A stretch of 46,443 nt of DNA from positions 1 to 46,443 of the forward strand of contig PBHA01000016.1 in NCBI GenBank assembly GCA_002719425.1, written 5' to 3'. Positions within the stretch are counted from its first letter, which is position 1. Every line of letters starts with the position of its first letter. The stretch is from Chloroflexota bacterium. GTDB lineage: Bacteria; Chloroflexota; Dehalococcoidia; UBA1151; TMED-70. A program made the translations under genes and the position numbers. A model generated the notes under the pieces. That model worked only from the letters and a program-made list of their open reading frames with translations. It had not been told where the DNA came from and made no database searches. This document shows, in pieces, positions 24,715-32,444 of the stretch.

Positions 24715-25833
24715 TTACATTTTCTTTAATTCAAAATCAAGTCCTAACTCAGCCTTTATATTATCGAACCATTCGATTACTTTGTAGTGATAAGGAATAC
24801 CGTTTTCTAGTCTGATTTGAGTCTCCTCAAATTCTGGGAGTCCTGCATACACAACTCTATCTTGTCCTTCAACAGGAGGTGTTTCAGCTAATCCTCTCAG
24901 AAAATCATCCATATCTTTCTTAAACTTATCTGCATCAATAAATCCATCAATCTTTATAGCTTGAACAAAATGTCCCATTTCACCATATGTGTTTGGAGGC
25001 ATCAAGAATCCAGCACCCATACCGCTCAATATGTCACAAAATACTTCTGCTACTGCTGCATAACCATAACCTTTATGAGATCCGTTTTCTCTTGTTCCTC
25101 CAAATGGAAGCATCATATAATCTTCTCTGTTATCAGGAAGATCAACTTCATTTAGAACAGGATTCCCATTAGAATCAGTTATCCATGCTGGATCCATTTT
25201 AGCTCCTACTCTTTTAGCTAATGAAAGTTTATTTCCAGCAACTTGAGTAGTAGCTATATCAAATACAAAGGGAGGTTCTTTATCAGCAGGAACAGCGTAT
25301 GCCCATGGATTAGTTGCAAATCTTTTCTCAGCTCCATGTGTTGGTACAGAACTTAGTGAATTTCCAGCTGTCATCGTAAGACCTATCATATCGTGTTCTA
25401 ATGCCATCATTGAGTGATAAGCTAACATTCCTATATGTCTTGAGTTATGCACTGCTACTGAACCTGAACCATATTTTTCTGCTTTTTCTATTGCTATTTC
25501 CATAGCCTTAGGTAGTACGTGTAATCCTAATCCATCATCTCCATCAATATTTGCTGTAGTAGGAGTTTCTCTTGTAATTTTAAAATTAGGCTTTGGATTA
25601 ATTCCCAAATCCCTAGAACCTTCACCATATCTTTCAACATATATTGGAAGCATATTTGAAACTCCATGGCTTTCACATCCTCTAAGATCACTTACCATTA
25701 AGACTTCAGCTGATAATTGTGAATCATCTTCTGATAAACCCATCTTCATAAAAATTTCTTTTGTAGCAGCAGTCATAGACTCAGAATCTATTAATACTTG
25801 GTCTTCTTTTGGTACTAAAAATCTTTCTAGCAT
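24715..25833 (-). CDS. Malate/L-lactate/ureidoglycolate dehydrogenase (Ldh2 family)
   Basis: This NAD(P)-dependent 2-hydroxy-acid dehydrogenase has 372 residues. Family motifs are VSDLRGCESHGVSN (about 47-60; usually DLRGxxSHG), VAVHNSRHIGMLAYH (catalytic-type His), TAGNSLSSVPTHGAEKRFAT and GYGYAAVAEVFCDILSGMG. Members oxidise malate, sulfolactate, ureidoglycolate or 2,3-diketogulonate; the exact substrate cannot be told. The N-terminus carries a short extension. It is convergent with the opine dehydrogenase with no gap. Confidence 0.88.
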   Translation of the reverse strand: MLERFLVPKEDQVLIDSESMTAATKEIFMKMGLSEDDSQLSAEVLMVSDLRGCESHGVSNMLPIYVERYGEGSRDLGINPKPNFKITRETPTTANIDGDDGLGLHVLPKAMEIAIEKAEKYGSGSVAVHNSRHIGMLAYHSMMALEHDMIGLTMTAGNSLSSVPTHGAEKRFATNPWAYAVPADKEPPFVFDIATTQVAGNKLSLAKRVGAKMDPAWITDSNGNPVLNEVDLPDNREDYMMLPFGGTRENGSHKGYGYAAVAEVFCDILSGMGAGFLMPPNTYGEMGHFVQAIKIDGFIDADKFKKDMDDFLRGLAETPPVEGQDRVVYAGLPEFEETQIRLENGIPYHYKVIEWFDNIKAELGLDFELKKM

Positions 25834-25942
25834 AATTTATCCCTCTCCTAAGGTATATAAGATATAATTTTTTATATTACACCTTAATTTTCAATAAATA
25901 TAATATATTTAAGTAAGTATTAATAATTTATTTATTTAATAT

Positions 25943-26018
25943 GCCCCCGTAGCTCAGTGGCTAGAGCAGGGCCCTCTTAAGGCCAAGGTCCTAGGTTCGA
26001 ATCCTAGTGGGGGTACCA
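25943..26018 (+). tRNA. tRNA-Lys (anticodon CTT)
   Basis: A 76-nt cloverleaf is visible: acceptor GCCCCCG with TGGGGGT (two terminal wobble pairs), D-stem GCTC/GAGC, anticodon loop CTCTTAA with anticodon CTT at 25976-25978, T-arm CTAGG-TTCGAAT-CCTAG, discriminator A and an encoded CCA (26016-26018). The anticodon stem has four good pairs and a G-A mismatch at the base (27-43). Confidence 0.93.
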
Positions 26019-26041
26019 TAAATCTTTAATGGGAGCTGAAT

Positions 26042-26362
26042 ATGAATCAAAATGAATTAGATAATCTAGCTGAAAAAAATGAATCAGATCATCATTCAAA
26101 AAGAGCGGAAGAACTCATTAAACAAAATGCTCAAAAAGGATTGTTTATTCTTCAATACTTCACATGTAAGAACTGTGAAGACATATCAGAAGAAGGAAAA
26201 AAAGTTGATGTTTTGTCAAAAGTTATAGAAAGCTCAAATTCTAAGCTTTCTGGTTTTTCTGTTGGTTGGACAGAATTAGGATTACAAGTATGGTGTGAAA
26301 CATGTGACAGTAATGTTATAAATTTTGATTTTAAGGGTCAAAAGGTAGGGTTGGTTCGTTAA
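26042..26362 (+). CDS. Small zinc-ribbon-like protein
   Basis: The 106-residue protein has two Cys pairs, FTCKNCED near 41-46 and WCETCDSN near 84-88, spaced as in a zinc ribbon or knuckle. The N-terminal 30 residues are charged and helical. GGAG lies 6 nt upstream of ATG. It begins 23 nt after the tRNA-Lys gene and might be read from the same transcript. The function is unknown; a nucleic-acid or protein-binding adaptor is conceivable. Confidence 0.55.
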   Translation: MNQNELDNLAEKNESDHHSKRAEELIKQNAQKGLFILQYFTCKNCEDISEEGKKVDVLSKVIESSNSKLSGFSVGWTELGLQVWCETCDSNVINFDFKGQKVGLVR

Positions 26363-26393
26363 ATATATGACAATCAACAATACATAGACTAAA

Positions 26394-28148
26394 TTATTCT
26401 AATAATCTATCTTGATAATTCTTAATGCTCAAAGTTTTATCTATAATTTTTTGTAGTTTAGGAGAGATTACATCTATAGTATGTTCTTCGCACTCTAGCT
26501 CATTACTTTGATTCAATCTAACTCTGTAATTTAGATTAAGATTATTGTCAGTATCCTTATAATCTAATCTCTGATGAGCACCTCGGCTCTCTTTTCTATT
26601 TATAGCAGAAAGTATTGTTGCTTCTGCAGAAAGTAACGAAGCTTCTAGATCAAGAATAAGAACTAGATCTTCATATCCTTCAGAATCTGGTCTTACATCA
26701 ACCTCAGGGATAATATTTTTAATTGATTCTATTTTTTTCATTCCTTCTTTCAATTTTGATTCATCTCGGACCACTCCACAATGTTCCCACATTATGTCTC
26801 TTATTTGTCTTTGCAAAGGTCTAGCAACTTCATTTCCATTCTTTATTAGAGAATTTAGTTTATCGTGAGCATTTTTTACTGCTTTCTTAGATCTGATTTG
26901 GTAAGTAATTTCTCTAGATCTATCAGATGCTGCAGCACCAGCTCTTTTACCAAAAATTAGTATTTCAGCAAGAGAATTACCACCTAATCTATTAGCTCCA
27001 TGAAGCCCACCTGTTATTTCACCTGCAGCATATAAACCTTCAATATTTGTAGAATGAGTAATTGGTTCAACAACTATTCCTCCCATAGAATAATGAGCTG
27101 TTGGTGATACTTCCATTGGGGATTTAGAAATATCTATCATCAAAGTATCTAAAAATTGTCGATACATTCTTGGTAATTTTTTTACAATATGACTCTTGTC
27201 TTCGTGACTAATATCTAGTAAAACTCCACCATTTTCGGTACCTCTTCCTTCAATTATTTCCGTATAGTTAGCCATTGCTACCTTGTCTCTAGATGATAAT
27301 TCCATTCTTTCAGAATCATATCTTTTCATAAATCTTTCACCATTTTTATTAAAAAGTCGGCCACCTTCTCCACGAACTGCTTCAGTAACTAACGTTCCTG
27401 CAATATCCTCTGGGAGAACCATTCCTGTAGGATGAAATTGTACCATTTCCATATCAGTGAGAGTACATCCTGCCCTAATTCCTAGATAAAATCCATCTCC
27501 AGTATTTTCGTTTCTTCTAGAAGAGCTTTTTCTCCAAATTCTAGTATGCCCACCCGCTGCAAGAATTATTGAGTCTGCTACGAAAACAGTCCTTTCTCCA
27601 TTTGTTATGTCAAAAGCCATTGCTCCAAAACAAGTTCCATTTTCAATCAATAGTTCAGATACGTACTGGTAGTCATATATTGGTATTTGGAGTTCATTTA
27701 CTTTATTTAATAATGCAAATAATATTGATCTTCCAGTGTAATCACCTGAATAGCAGGTACGTCTGTATGTATGAGCTCCAAAAAATCGTTGATCAAATTT
27801 CCCATCTGGCAATTTTTGAAAATTAGCACCCCAATCATCTATTTCCTGAACAAGATTAGTAGATTCTTTCGCCATGATTTCTACTGTTTTAGCTTCTGCA
27901 ATTCCATATCCTTCAATTATAGTGTCAGCAAAATGCTGTTCCCATGAATCGTCTGTATCAACATTTCCAAATGCAGCGTTAATTCCACCAGATGCAAGAA
28001 CTGTATGGACATCTTCTTTTTTTCTTTTACCAATTATAGCAACCATCATTCCTGCCTGTTTTGCTTCAATTGCAGCTCTTAAGCCTGCACCTCCACTACC
28101 AATAACAAGAACGTTTGATATATGAGAGTTGTGTTTATTGGTTAACAT
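26394..28148 (-). CDS. FAD-binding fumarate reductase/succinate dehydrogenase-type flavoprotein
   Basis: The 584-residue protein has GxGxxG (VIGSGGAGLRAAI, 16-27) and a H48-T-V-L-A-S-G-G motif, equivalent to the His that carries covalent FAD in SdhA/FrdA. It also has QFHPTG, TEAVRGEGGRLFN with the proton-relay Arg, HYSMGGI, LYAAGEITGGLHGANRLGG, and the C-terminal helical domain. No iron-sulfur or membrane subunit (sdhB/C) is nearby, so it may be an orphan partner of a distant SdhB, an aspartate-oxidase-like enzyme (though no nadA/nadC is nearby and covalent FAD is atypical there), or a soluble fumarate reductase. It is cytoplasmic. Confidence 0.85.
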   Translation of the reverse strand: MLTNKHNSHISNVLVIGSGGAGLRAAIEAKQAGMMVAIIGKRKKEDVHTVLASGGINAAFGNVDTDDSWEQHFADTIIEGYGIAEAKTVEIMAKESTNLVQEIDDWGANFQKLPDGKFDQRFFGAHTYRRTCYSGDYTGRSILFALLNKVNELQIPIYDYQYVSELLIENGTCFGAMAFDITNGERTVFVADSIILAAGGHTRIWRKSSSRRNENTGDGFYLGIRAGCTLTDMEMVQFHPTGMVLPEDIAGTLVTEAVRGEGGRLFNKNGERFMKRYDSERMELSSRDKVAMANYTEIIEGRGTENGGVLLDISHEDKSHIVKKLPRMYRQFLDTLMIDISKSPMEVSPTAHYSMGGIVVEPITHSTNIEGLYAAGEITGGLHGANRLGGNSLAEILIFGKRAGAAASDRSREITYQIRSKKAVKNAHDKLNSLIKNGNEVARPLQRQIRDIMWEHCGVVRDESKLKEGMKKIESIKNIIPEVDVRPDSEGYEDLVLILDLEASLLSAEATILSAINRKESRGAHQRLDYKDTDNNLNLNYRVRLNQSNELECEEHTIDVISPKLQKIIDKTLSIKNYQDRLLE

Positions 28149-28218
28149 ATTTTATTTTTTCTGTTTTTTGGTAAATCAAGATCAAGTAGATAATAAATTT
28201 TATTATCCAAAACTAATG

Positions 28219-28261
28219 TTAGTAGCAATAATATTGTTCTAATAAATATTATTGCTACTAA
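28219..28261. repeat. 17-bp perfect inverted repeat (hairpin)
   Basis: TTAGTAGCAATAATATT (28219-28235) and its exact reverse complement (28245-28261) flank a 9-nt loop, between the aldehyde dehydrogenase stop and the flavoprotein start. No T-run follows directly. It could be an unusual terminator for the dehydrogenase, an operator or an RNA-processing stem. Confidence 0.6.
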
Positions 28262-28288
28262 TAATTTTCATTGGAAAAATGAATAAAT

Positions 28289-29734
28289 TTAACTCGTCAG
28301 ATTCCAACCAGAAACAGCTTTAGCTTCAACAAATTCCATCAGACCATGGTGACCACCTTCTCTACCATTGCCAGACTGCTTACTGCCTCCGAAAGGACTT
28401 CCTGGAGCTCTTCCTGCTCCATTTACTTCTACCATTCCTGACTTTAATCTTCTAGCCATTCTTTGTGTTCGATTCTTATCTCCACTCTGAACATAGTGAG
28501 TCAATCCATAAGTGGTATCGTTTGCTATTTCTATAGCTTCATCTTCGCTGCTAAAAGGAATAATCGAAATCACTGGACCAAATATTTCCTCCCTTGCGAT
28601 TCTCATTTCATTATTCACATCGGCAAAAATTGTAGGTTTTACATAATAACCTTTATTAAGATTATCTGGTAACCCAACACCACCTGAAATTAAGTTGGCT
28701 CCTTCGTCTATTCCAGACTGTATCAAGTCTTGAACTTTATCAAATTGAACTTTAGAAACTACAGGGCCAATATGATCTCCATCTTTTTGAGGATTATCAA
28801 CTGTTGTAGAATCTGCAACCTCTTTTGCTTTTTTAAGAGCTAATTCATAAGATGACTTTTCAACTAACATTCTTGTTGGAGCATTGCATGATTGCCCTGA
28901 ATTTAAGAATACTTTTTTGGCACCACGTTCAACGGCAGCTTCTACGTCACAATCAGAAAAAATAAGATTTGCTCCTTTTCCACCTAATTCTAGAGCTACT
29001 TTCTTTATTGTATTTGCTGAACCTTTACTTACTGCAATTCCTGCTCTTGTTGAACCTGTAAAACTCATCATATCAATATCTTGATGAGCACTCATAGCTT
29101 CACCTACTGTAGGGCCATCTCCATTTACGAGATTAAAAACACCTGGAGGGCAACCAACTTCGTCCATCATTTCTGCAAATAGCATTGAAGACATTGGTGC
29201 GACTTCAGAGGGTTTTAAAATCATAGTACATCCAGTTAAAATAGCTGGAATAACTTTTAGAGTAACTTGATTCATGGGCCAATTCCAAGGAGTTATCAAA
29301 CCACAAACTCCAACAGGTCCAAAAAGCATTTGTTCATCAGGAGTGTCAGATCTCAAGGGTTGTTCAAACTTAAATTCTTTCATTGCCTCTAAAAAGTCTT
29401 TGGTGTGTCTTAATCCAGCATTAACTTGAGCATTACTAGCCATTTTAATTGGTGCACCCATTTCCATTGAAATAGCTTCTGCCATTTCAGAAGATCTTTT
29501 CTCATACATATCCAGAAACTTAGAAATTAAAGAAATTCTCTCTTGTGGATCTGAAAATTCCCAAAATTCAAATGCATTTTTCGCAGAATTTACTGCCAAA
29601 TCTAAATCTTCTTTTGTACCTAGAGAAATAGTTGCATAAGCTTCTTCATTTGATGGATTAATTACAGAAAATGTATTTTCTTTTATAGGCTTAACCCATT
29701 TTCCATTTATATAAAAATTTGTCTTTTCAATCAT
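28289..29734 (-). CDS. NAD(P)-dependent aldehyde dehydrogenase
   Basis: This ALDH superfamily enzyme of 481 residues oxidises an aldehyde to the acid. Visible elements are PWNWP (149-153, oxyanion N152), KPSEVAP (cofactor), the FTGSTRAG cofactor loop, general base E249 (LELGGKG), nucleophile C283 (NSGQSCNAPTRM) and EEIFGPV. The length is normal. AAAGG lies about 7 nt upstream of ATG. It lies upstream of the flavoprotein on the same strand, separated by a gap with a perfect 17-bp hairpin. The substrate is unknown. Confidence 0.9.
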   Translation of the reverse strand: MIEKTNFYINGKWVKPIKENTFSVINPSNEEAYATISLGTKEDLDLAVNSAKNAFEFWEFSDPQERISLISKFLDMYEKRSSEMAEAISMEMGAPIKMASNAQVNAGLRHTKDFLEAMKEFKFEQPLRSDTPDEQMLFGPVGVCGLITPWNWPMNQVTLKVIPAILTGCTMILKPSEVAPMSSMLFAEMMDEVGCPPGVFNLVNGDGPTVGEAMSAHQDIDMMSFTGSTRAGIAVSKGSANTIKKVALELGGKGANLIFSDCDVEAAVERGAKKVFLNSGQSCNAPTRMLVEKSSYELALKKAKEVADSTTVDNPQKDGDHIGPVVSKVQFDKVQDLIQSGIDEGANLISGGVGLPDNLNKGYYVKPTIFADVNNEMRIAREEIFGPVISIIPFSSEDEAIEIANDTTYGLTHYVQSGDKNRTQRMARRLKSGMVEVNGAGRAPGSPFGGSKQSGNGREGGHHGLMEFVEAKAVSGWNLTS

Positions 29735-29923
29735 AATAAAACCTTTCTTTTATAGTTTATTTTTAATCTATTAAATTAAACCCTATAAGATATTACATAT
29801 TCTTGACTAATTAAGTAAACAATTTTTTTCATATAAATTATCTATTTACATTATTGTCAGAAAAGTGGGAATAAGTAAGAGGTATTTATATTTTTTCATT
29901 TGTAGTATAAATCAAGTAAAAAG

Positions 29924-29960
29924 CTAGGTTCGGGGGTACCAGAATTTGTACCCAAAACCT
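29924..29960. repeat. tRNA-Lys 3'-end fragment within a hairpin
   Basis: CTAGGTTCG followed directly by GGGGTACCA equals the T-arm 5' side and the acceptor/CCA end of the tRNA at 25943-26018 with exactly 10 bases (26000-26009) missing. GGGTAC (29934-29939) pairs with GTACCC (29948-29953), and AGGTT with AACCT outside. Confidence 0.55.
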
Positions 29961-29983
29961 GTATTAACTACCTTAACTAAAAT

Positions 29984-30050
29984 GTGCTATAACTTAATAG
30001 TTATTTTCTCTAGCAATAAAGAAAACTGCAAAATTACTAAACTATAGCAC
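29984..30050. repeat. 8-bp inverted repeat enclosing a possible RNA arm
   Basis: GTGCTATA (29984-29991) is complementary to TATAGCAC (30043-30050). Within it AGTTATTTTC and GAAAACT can pair imperfectly, so a branched or long hairpin of about 67 nt is possible. Confidence 0.35.
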
Positions 30051-30076
30051 TTAAACTAGTATATCTAATAAAAAAA

Positions 30077-30114
30077 ATGCCCACACTCAAATCATCAAAA
30101 TGTGGACATCTTTT
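30077..30114 (+). terminator. Terminator-like hairpin
   Basis: ATG-c-CCACA (30077-30085) pairs with TGTGG-a-CAT (30101-30109) and is followed by CTTTT. It has the form of a weak intrinsic terminator on the plus strand and might end a small transcript that starts upstream. Confidence 0.35.
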
Positions 30115-30348
30115 ATACATAGCTACTATTTGATAGCACTCATATAACAGCTACCTTCAATAGTATATCCTAATTATTCTCAGAAAATTTCTTGAAGAGA
30201 TGAAGGGGATCTTTGATTTTTACCGCGTTACAATATTTTTACAAATTTGAAACAATCATTAAACATAATATTAACTCCTTTGAAATATCAATTACCTAAT
30301 ATAAGAGAAGAATGATTTGCTAATAGTAAATAATTCTTACTTTTATCT

Positions 30349-30385
30349 GCTTATGGCCCTCTTCTCCCTCTAGAGGGCCATAAGC
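30349..30385 (+). promoter_or_regulatory. Perfect 14-bp GC-rich stem before the winged-helix gene
   Basis: GCTTATGGCCCTCT (30349-30362) and its exact complement (30372-30385) enclose a 9-nt pyrimidine loop. The stem ends right before AAAAGGAAGG, the SD of the ATG at 30398. No T-run follows. It is unusually GC-rich for this window, which suggests a regulatory stem or operator, not a terminator. Confidence 0.55.
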
Positions 30386-30397
30386 AAAAGGAAGGTA

Positions 30398-30679
30398 ATG
30401 ATGTTAAAAATATATGAAGATCTTTACGAAATCTCGTTTAATGATAAAACACTGGACTTAACTCCAAAAGAATATGAATTATTGAAAATCTTGATAAAAG
30501 AATCAAATAAATTATTAAGTAAATCTGAACTAAGAGAATTACTTTGGCCAAAAAAGGATTTGAAATCAAGAGTTGTAGATACTTATATTTCTAGAATAAG
30601 GAAAAAATTAAAAATCTTTGGACATCCAGGTATTATGGTTCAAAGTAAAAGGGGCTACAGATTAATTAATATTTCTTAA
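30398..30679 (+). CDS. Stand-alone OmpR/PhoB-type winged-helix DNA-binding protein
   Basis: The 93-residue protein is an almost complete Trans_reg_C domain: LTPKEYELLKILIKESNKLL, then SKSELRELLWP, then the recognition helix RVVDTYISRIRKKL and the wing VQSKRGYRL. There is no receiver domain, so it cannot be a normal phospho-acceptor response regulator. SD AAGGAAGG precedes the double ATG (30398/30401). A strong stem-loop lies just upstream and an MFS transporter gene 80 nt downstream, its probable target. It may respond to protein partners or act constitutively. Confidence 0.8.
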   Translation: MMLKIYEDLYEISFNDKTLDLTPKEYELLKILIKESNKLLSKSELRELLWPKKDLKSRVVDTYISRIRKKLKIFGHPGIMVQSKRGYRLINIS

Positions 30680-30759
30680 GCTTTAAACCCATCGTGATTT
30701 AAGTTGTATGTTTGAATATTTGATTATAAAGTTTCGAATAGAATTTTTAATTAATCAAA

Positions 30760-32049
30760 TTGAATAATAAAACAGATAATAAAAACTTAAGTTACTTTTC
30801 CTCTTTAGCATATCCTGATTTCCTAAGAATGTGGTTAGCAGGACTTTTTGCAGGTTCTTCGCATTGGGCATTAATTGTTGTTCGAGGTTGGGTTGTGTAT
30901 CAAATTTCAGATAGTAGCATGTATGTCGGGTTAGTAACTTTTGCTGCAATGATTCCAATGGTATTAGTAAATCCCTTTATTGGATATCTAGCTGATAAAT
31001 TCCAAAGAAGAAGAATTCTTCAGTTGATGTTTTTTATTAATTTTGTTCATAACTTAGGATTAGCAATTCTATATTTTTTTGATCTTATTCTAGCTTGGCA
31101 TTTAGTTATACTTGCATTTATACAAGGTTCAGCTCGAGCAGCTCAAATGCCTTCAGGTCAAGCTCTTGTTCCAAACATAGTACCTAAAGAAAATTTACTT
31201 AACGCAGTAGCTTTAAATATGTCGACTGTTCATGCAACTAGATTATTAGGACCTTTAGCAGTCGCCCCATTTTTGAGCTATATAGGTAGTAGCGAAAATT
31301 CAATAAATGGAACAGATCTTGCTTTTTCTATATGTACTGGTTTTTATGCCTTAAGTTTTATTTCTTCACTAATGATAAAAAATAAATCTACTGGTAAAGT
31401 TAGTACTGAATCCTTTTTTGTTGGTTTTGCTGAAGGAATAAAATACGTACATTCAAATAAGCCTATTCTTATAATAATAGCTTTGACTACACTGCATTGT
31501 ATGCTGACAATGTCTTTTGAATCTGTTTTGCCCTATTTTTCTGTTAATAAATTAGGAGGAGAAGGATTAGCAGTAAGTTTTCTGATGATGTGTGTTGGAG
31601 TAGGCGCATTAAAAGCTTCTTTATTTCTAGCAGGAACTAATAATGAAAAATTAAAAGGTAAGCTATTCTATTATTTTGCTATTTTGAGTGGAATAGCACC
31701 AGTAGCATTAGGTCTATCAACCAATCTTTATATATCTTTATTTTCTACCGTTTTTATGGGTATAGGGCAAGCAGGATATATGATTATTTCACACACTATA
31801 ATTCAAATGATGTCACCTGATTATATAAGAGGGAGGATAGCCGGAGTATATGCGATGTATATTGGAGGAAGCATGGCCTTATTCAATTTCTTAAATGGTC
31901 TATCAGCTGATTTTATTGATCCTGGTTACTCATTAGCAATTCAGGGTATAATTTTTACTTTGATAGTAATCATTTATAGAAATCAAAAAGTCTTAAGAAA
32001 TATTTATTCTGGCAACACAAAAGAAATAAGTTCATATAGTAATATTTAA
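30760..32049 (+). CDS. MFS transporter (EntS/MFS_3-like)
   Basis: This 12-helix major facilitator has 429 residues. The motif GYLADKFQRRRIL after TM2 is the family A-motif. Other cues are FRMWLAGLFAGSSHWALIVV at the N-terminus and PDYIRGRIAGVYAMYIGG near TM10-11, typical of EntS-type exporters of siderophores or drugs. The start is a TTG at 30760 without a clear SD. A 9-bp inverted repeat (30718-30726 and 30752-30760) flanks the start. It is probably in one unit with the winged-helix gene upstream. Confidence 0.85.
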   Translation: MNNKTDNKNLSYFSSLAYPDFLRMWLAGLFAGSSHWALIVVRGWVVYQISDSSMYVGLVTFAAMIPMVLVNPFIGYLADKFQRRRILQLMFFINFVHNLGLAILYFFDLILAWHLVILAFIQGSARAAQMPSGQALVPNIVPKENLLNAVALNMSTVHATRLLGPLAVAPFLSYIGSSENSINGTDLAFSICTGFYALSFISSLMIKNKSTGKVSTESFFVGFAEGIKYVHSNKPILIIIALTTLHCMLTMSFESVLPYFSVNKLGGEGLAVSFLMMCVGVGALKASLFLAGTNNEKLKGKLFYYFAILSGIAPVALGLSTNLYISLFSTVFMGIGQAGYMIISHTIIQMMSPDYIRGRIAGVYAMYIGGSMALFNFLNGLSADFIDPGYSLAIQGIIFTLIVIIYRNQKVLRNIYSGNTKEISSYSNI

Positions 32050-32085
32050 ACTAAGAATATAAAAAAATTTTAGTCTAGTTTTCTC

Positions 32086-32352
32086 ATGAAAAAAAAACCA
32101 AAAATTTGGAACAATCTATTAGATAAGATTGATAATAATTTCTTAAAAGATTTGCTTAGTGATGTTGATCAAGTAGAATCAGGAAATATGTTCGCGACTG
32201 ATCTTCGCATTGTCTTCAAATCTATAGATTCATTTAACCTATTTAATCTATCTATAAAGAATGAATCTTCAAGAACAATGATAGAGAAAGCTTTTTCTGA
32301 AACGTTTGGAGACGAAATTTCAATAATAATTGATCCTCCAGATGATAAATAG
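32086..32352 (+). CDS. Hypothetical small protein
   Basis: The 88-residue soluble protein starts MKKKPKIWNNLLDKI and ends DEISIIIDPPDDK. The likely alpha/beta pattern has two helices followed by the strand LRIVFKSI and a final strand. No family or active-site motif is recognised. It lies between the MFS and the TIM-barrel gene on the same strand. No SD is seen. Confidence 0.4.
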   Translation: MKKKPKIWNNLLDKIDNNFLKDLLSDVDQVESGNMFATDLRIVFKSIDSFNLFNLSIKNESSRTMIEKAFSETFGDEISIIIDPPDDK

Positions 32353-32444
32353 TTCCATTAAGAAGAATTCACATTGACTAACATTTTATTTATGAAATAA
32401 TTTCAGATAATTAGGTATAACTAATAATAAATCAAGGAGATAAA

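Larger units (their letters stand above)
29735..30397. other. Hairpin-rich intergenic region, 663 bp
   Basis: No convincing protein gene is seen. The region carries five stem-loops in succession (listed as separate entries or in findings), including one that contains a fragment of the tRNA-Lys 3' end. It ends with a strong stem directly before the SD of a stand-alone winged-helix gene. It could hold one or more small RNAs or the leader of that gene. I see no match to tmRNA, RNase P RNA, 6S or SRP RNA signatures. Confidence 0.5.

Noticed and set aside
29984..30050. Integron attC-like site
   Set aside because: An inverted repeat exists, but the RYYYAAC/GTTRRRY core pair is not found and no integrase is present.
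29735..30397. Known housekeeping RNAs (6S, tmRNA, RNase P RNA, SRP RNA)
   Set aside because: None of their conserved blocks could be seen in the region on either strand.
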